A stretch of 64,000 nt of DNA. Origin: Allomuricauda sp. TY007 (GTDB taxonomy: Bacteria; Bacteroidota; Bacteroidia; Flavobacteriales; Flavobacteriaceae). The translations under genes were made by a program, and so were the position numbers. The stretch is taken from contig NZ_WUEG01000001.1 of the NCBI RefSeq assembly GCF_010468565.1, forward strand, positions 124,001 through 188,000. Direction: 5' to 3'. The notes beneath the pieces were generated by a model that worked only from the letters and a program-made list of their open reading frames with translations, made no database searches and was not told the origin of the DNA. Position 1 is the stretch's first letter, and each line of letters begins with the position of its first letter. This document shows, one piece after another, positions 62,900 through 64,000 of this stretch.

Positions 62900-64000
62900 T
62901 TAAATAAAGTCTGCTCTTACTTCTTCTGCATCATCTTCCTCTTCGTGGTCATGACCATGATCATGTTCGGCAACCGCCATACCAATAAACAGCGCGGACA
63001 ACATGGTAAATATATATGCTTGCAAAAATGCAACCAATAACTCTATCAATGTAATAAACAAAGAAAGAACAAATGACAACAAACCAGAGCCGAACACGGT
63101 CAATTCTGATTTCATTGTTATTAGAATGGCAATAAGACTCATGACCACAATGTGGCCCGCCGAGATGTTAGCAAACAAACGAACCAACAATGAGAACGGT
63201 TTGATCAAAAACGCTCCGGCCAATTCAATCACTGCCAAAACAGGACGAATCAATACAGGAACTCCTGGCATCCAGAGCATATGCTCCCAATAGTCCTTGT
63301 TTCCTTTAAATGTGTAGATGACCAATGTAAAGATGGCTAAGGCTGCGGTTACTGCAATCTGACCCGTTACATTGAAACCGAAAGGCGTAAGCCCCAAAAG
63401 GTTCAAAATCCATATAAAAAAGAAAACGGTCAGAAGATACCCTGTAAACTGACGGTATTTGTGCCCAATATTAGGCTTTGCAATCTCATCTCGCACATAA
63501 AGCACCAAAGGCTCCAAAATACGGCCAAAACCGGTTGGGATTTGTTTTTTCTTGTACTGCCTGGCCAAACCACCAAACCATACGATCATAAGAACACCTA
63601 TTAGGAGCATTCCAAAAACACTTTTGGTAATTGAAAAATCCAAAACTTTATGCGCGTTAACTGGATGGTGTTCTTCATCAAAAGAAATCTCTTCCGCACC
63701 AGATTCCAATTCGTAGATTTTGCTATGAAGTTTTACAAAACGTGTCCCTCCGGCTTCAACAATGTGATTACCTGAATCATCATGATGAAATCTTGAGGAC
63801 ATAAAAGCAACAAGACCTTCGCTAGACCAAACGATTACAGGTAGTGGAAATCCGACGTGCTTGCGCTCTCCCTCTGAATTTGTATAAGAAAAAAGATGAA
63901 AGTCGTGAGAATCTTTAATGTGGTGCAGTATGTAGCTCTCTACCTCTTCTTGGGTATTTACTGCTCCCTCTTTTTCTTCGTCGGAGGAGGAGCTTGCGCT
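62900..64000 (-). CDS. atpB: ATP synthase a subunit (5' end outside window)
   Basis: The frame is open to the end of the window: residues before the first Met (63802) read SYILHHIKDSHDFHLFSYTN and GFPLPVIVWSSEGLVAF, the N-terminal extension typical of Bacteroidota AtpB, so the gene begins beyond 64000. The membrane part has the proton-channel helices, with the essential Arg in IKPFSLLVRLFANISAGH. The C-terminus is His- and acid-rich (EHDHGHDHEEEDDAEE). It is the first gene in view of atpBEFHAG. Confidence 0.94.
   Translation of the reverse strand, partial: SASSSSDEEKEGAVNTQEEVESYILHHIKDSHDFHLFSYTNSEGERKHVGFPLPVIVWSSEGLVAFMSSRFHHDDSGNHIVEAGGTRFVKLHSKIYELESGAEEISFDEEHHPVNAHKVLDFSITKSVFGMLLIGVLMIVWFGGLARQYKKKQIPTGFGRILEPLVLYVRDEIAKPNIGHKYRQFTGYLLTVFFFIWILNLLGLTPFGFNVTGQIAVTAALAIFTLVIYTFKGNKDYWEHMLWMPGVPVLIRPVLAVIELAGAFLIKPFSLLVRLFANISAGHIVVMSLIAILITMKSELTVFGSGLLSFVLSLFITLIELLVAFLQAYIFTMLSALFIGMAVAEHDHGHDHEEEDDAEEVRADFI

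Overview
The window looks like a chromosomal segment of a flavobacterium (family Flavobacteriaceae, Bacteroidota), possibly close to marine genera such as Muricauda/Flagellimonas (the genus is a guess). Supporting signs are gldH (gliding lipoprotein), a three-gene sdhCAB operon, an atpBEFHAG operon apparently without atpD/atpC, promoters of the Bacteroidota type (TAnnTTTG), almost no Shine-Dalgarno sequences, and many short intergenic repeat families. No rRNA, tRNA, prophage, transposase or CRISPR array was seen.

Layout. 1-5.6 kb: the 3' end of thiL, a candidate 6S-like small RNA, a small zinc-binding-type protein, BrnQ, a methyltransferase/cation transporter pair, aminopeptidase P with a 58-aa membrane protein, and a DUF2721 protein. 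5.7-10.7 kb: a RimK ligase and the sdhCAB respiratory operon behind a clear promoter. 11-15 kb: an NtrY-like histidine kinase, a crotonase and a secreted protein of unknown role. 14.9-17.3 kb: a gene-poor, repeat-rich stretch holding one collagen-like lipoprotein gene between two direct repeats of about 240 bp. 17.4-26 kb: a radical SAM protein, trpS, plsC, a GAF sensor kinase beside the out-of-frame tail of a second kinase, an ECF sigma factor with a membrane/barrel partner, and recA. 26-31.3 kb: trhO, ricT-like, gldH and a class A PBP. 31.3-33.2 kb: scoA and scoB with a four-helix-bundle gene between them. 33.3-36.3 kb: a small accessory stretch (GNAT, HTH protein, XRE-S24 regulator, Vsr-type nuclease) and HemJ. 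36.3-45 kb: two tandem ~1040-aa Asp-box propeller proteins facing a DUF1080 lipoprotein and a Gfo/Idh/MocA oxidoreductase. 45-52.6 kb: DinB, P1 peptidase, SPFH-GYF2, DprA, HU-SPOR, thioesterase, a toxin-antitoxin pair and an aldo/keto reductase. 52.6-58.6 kb: a minus-strand envelope operon (flippase, dut, nucleotidyltransferase, TPR, DUF4292, EnvC). 58.7-64 kb: the ATP synthase operon.

How the parts connect. SDH feeds the menaquinone pool and the resulting ion gradient drives the ATP synthase. ScoAB and the crotonase serve acyl-CoA/ketone metabolism. PBP1a, the EnvC-like activator, the HU-SPOR protein and the flippase act in envelope building.

The most unusual signal is a pair of four-helix-bundle genes (23S-IVP/bAvd-like family). 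Each sits inside an otherwise standard operon (scoA|scoB and atpA|atpG), and each is bordered by related, low-complexity, inverted sequence modules. The ATP synthase copy carries a one-base frameshift. They look like small cassettes that spread within the genome without a visible transposase.
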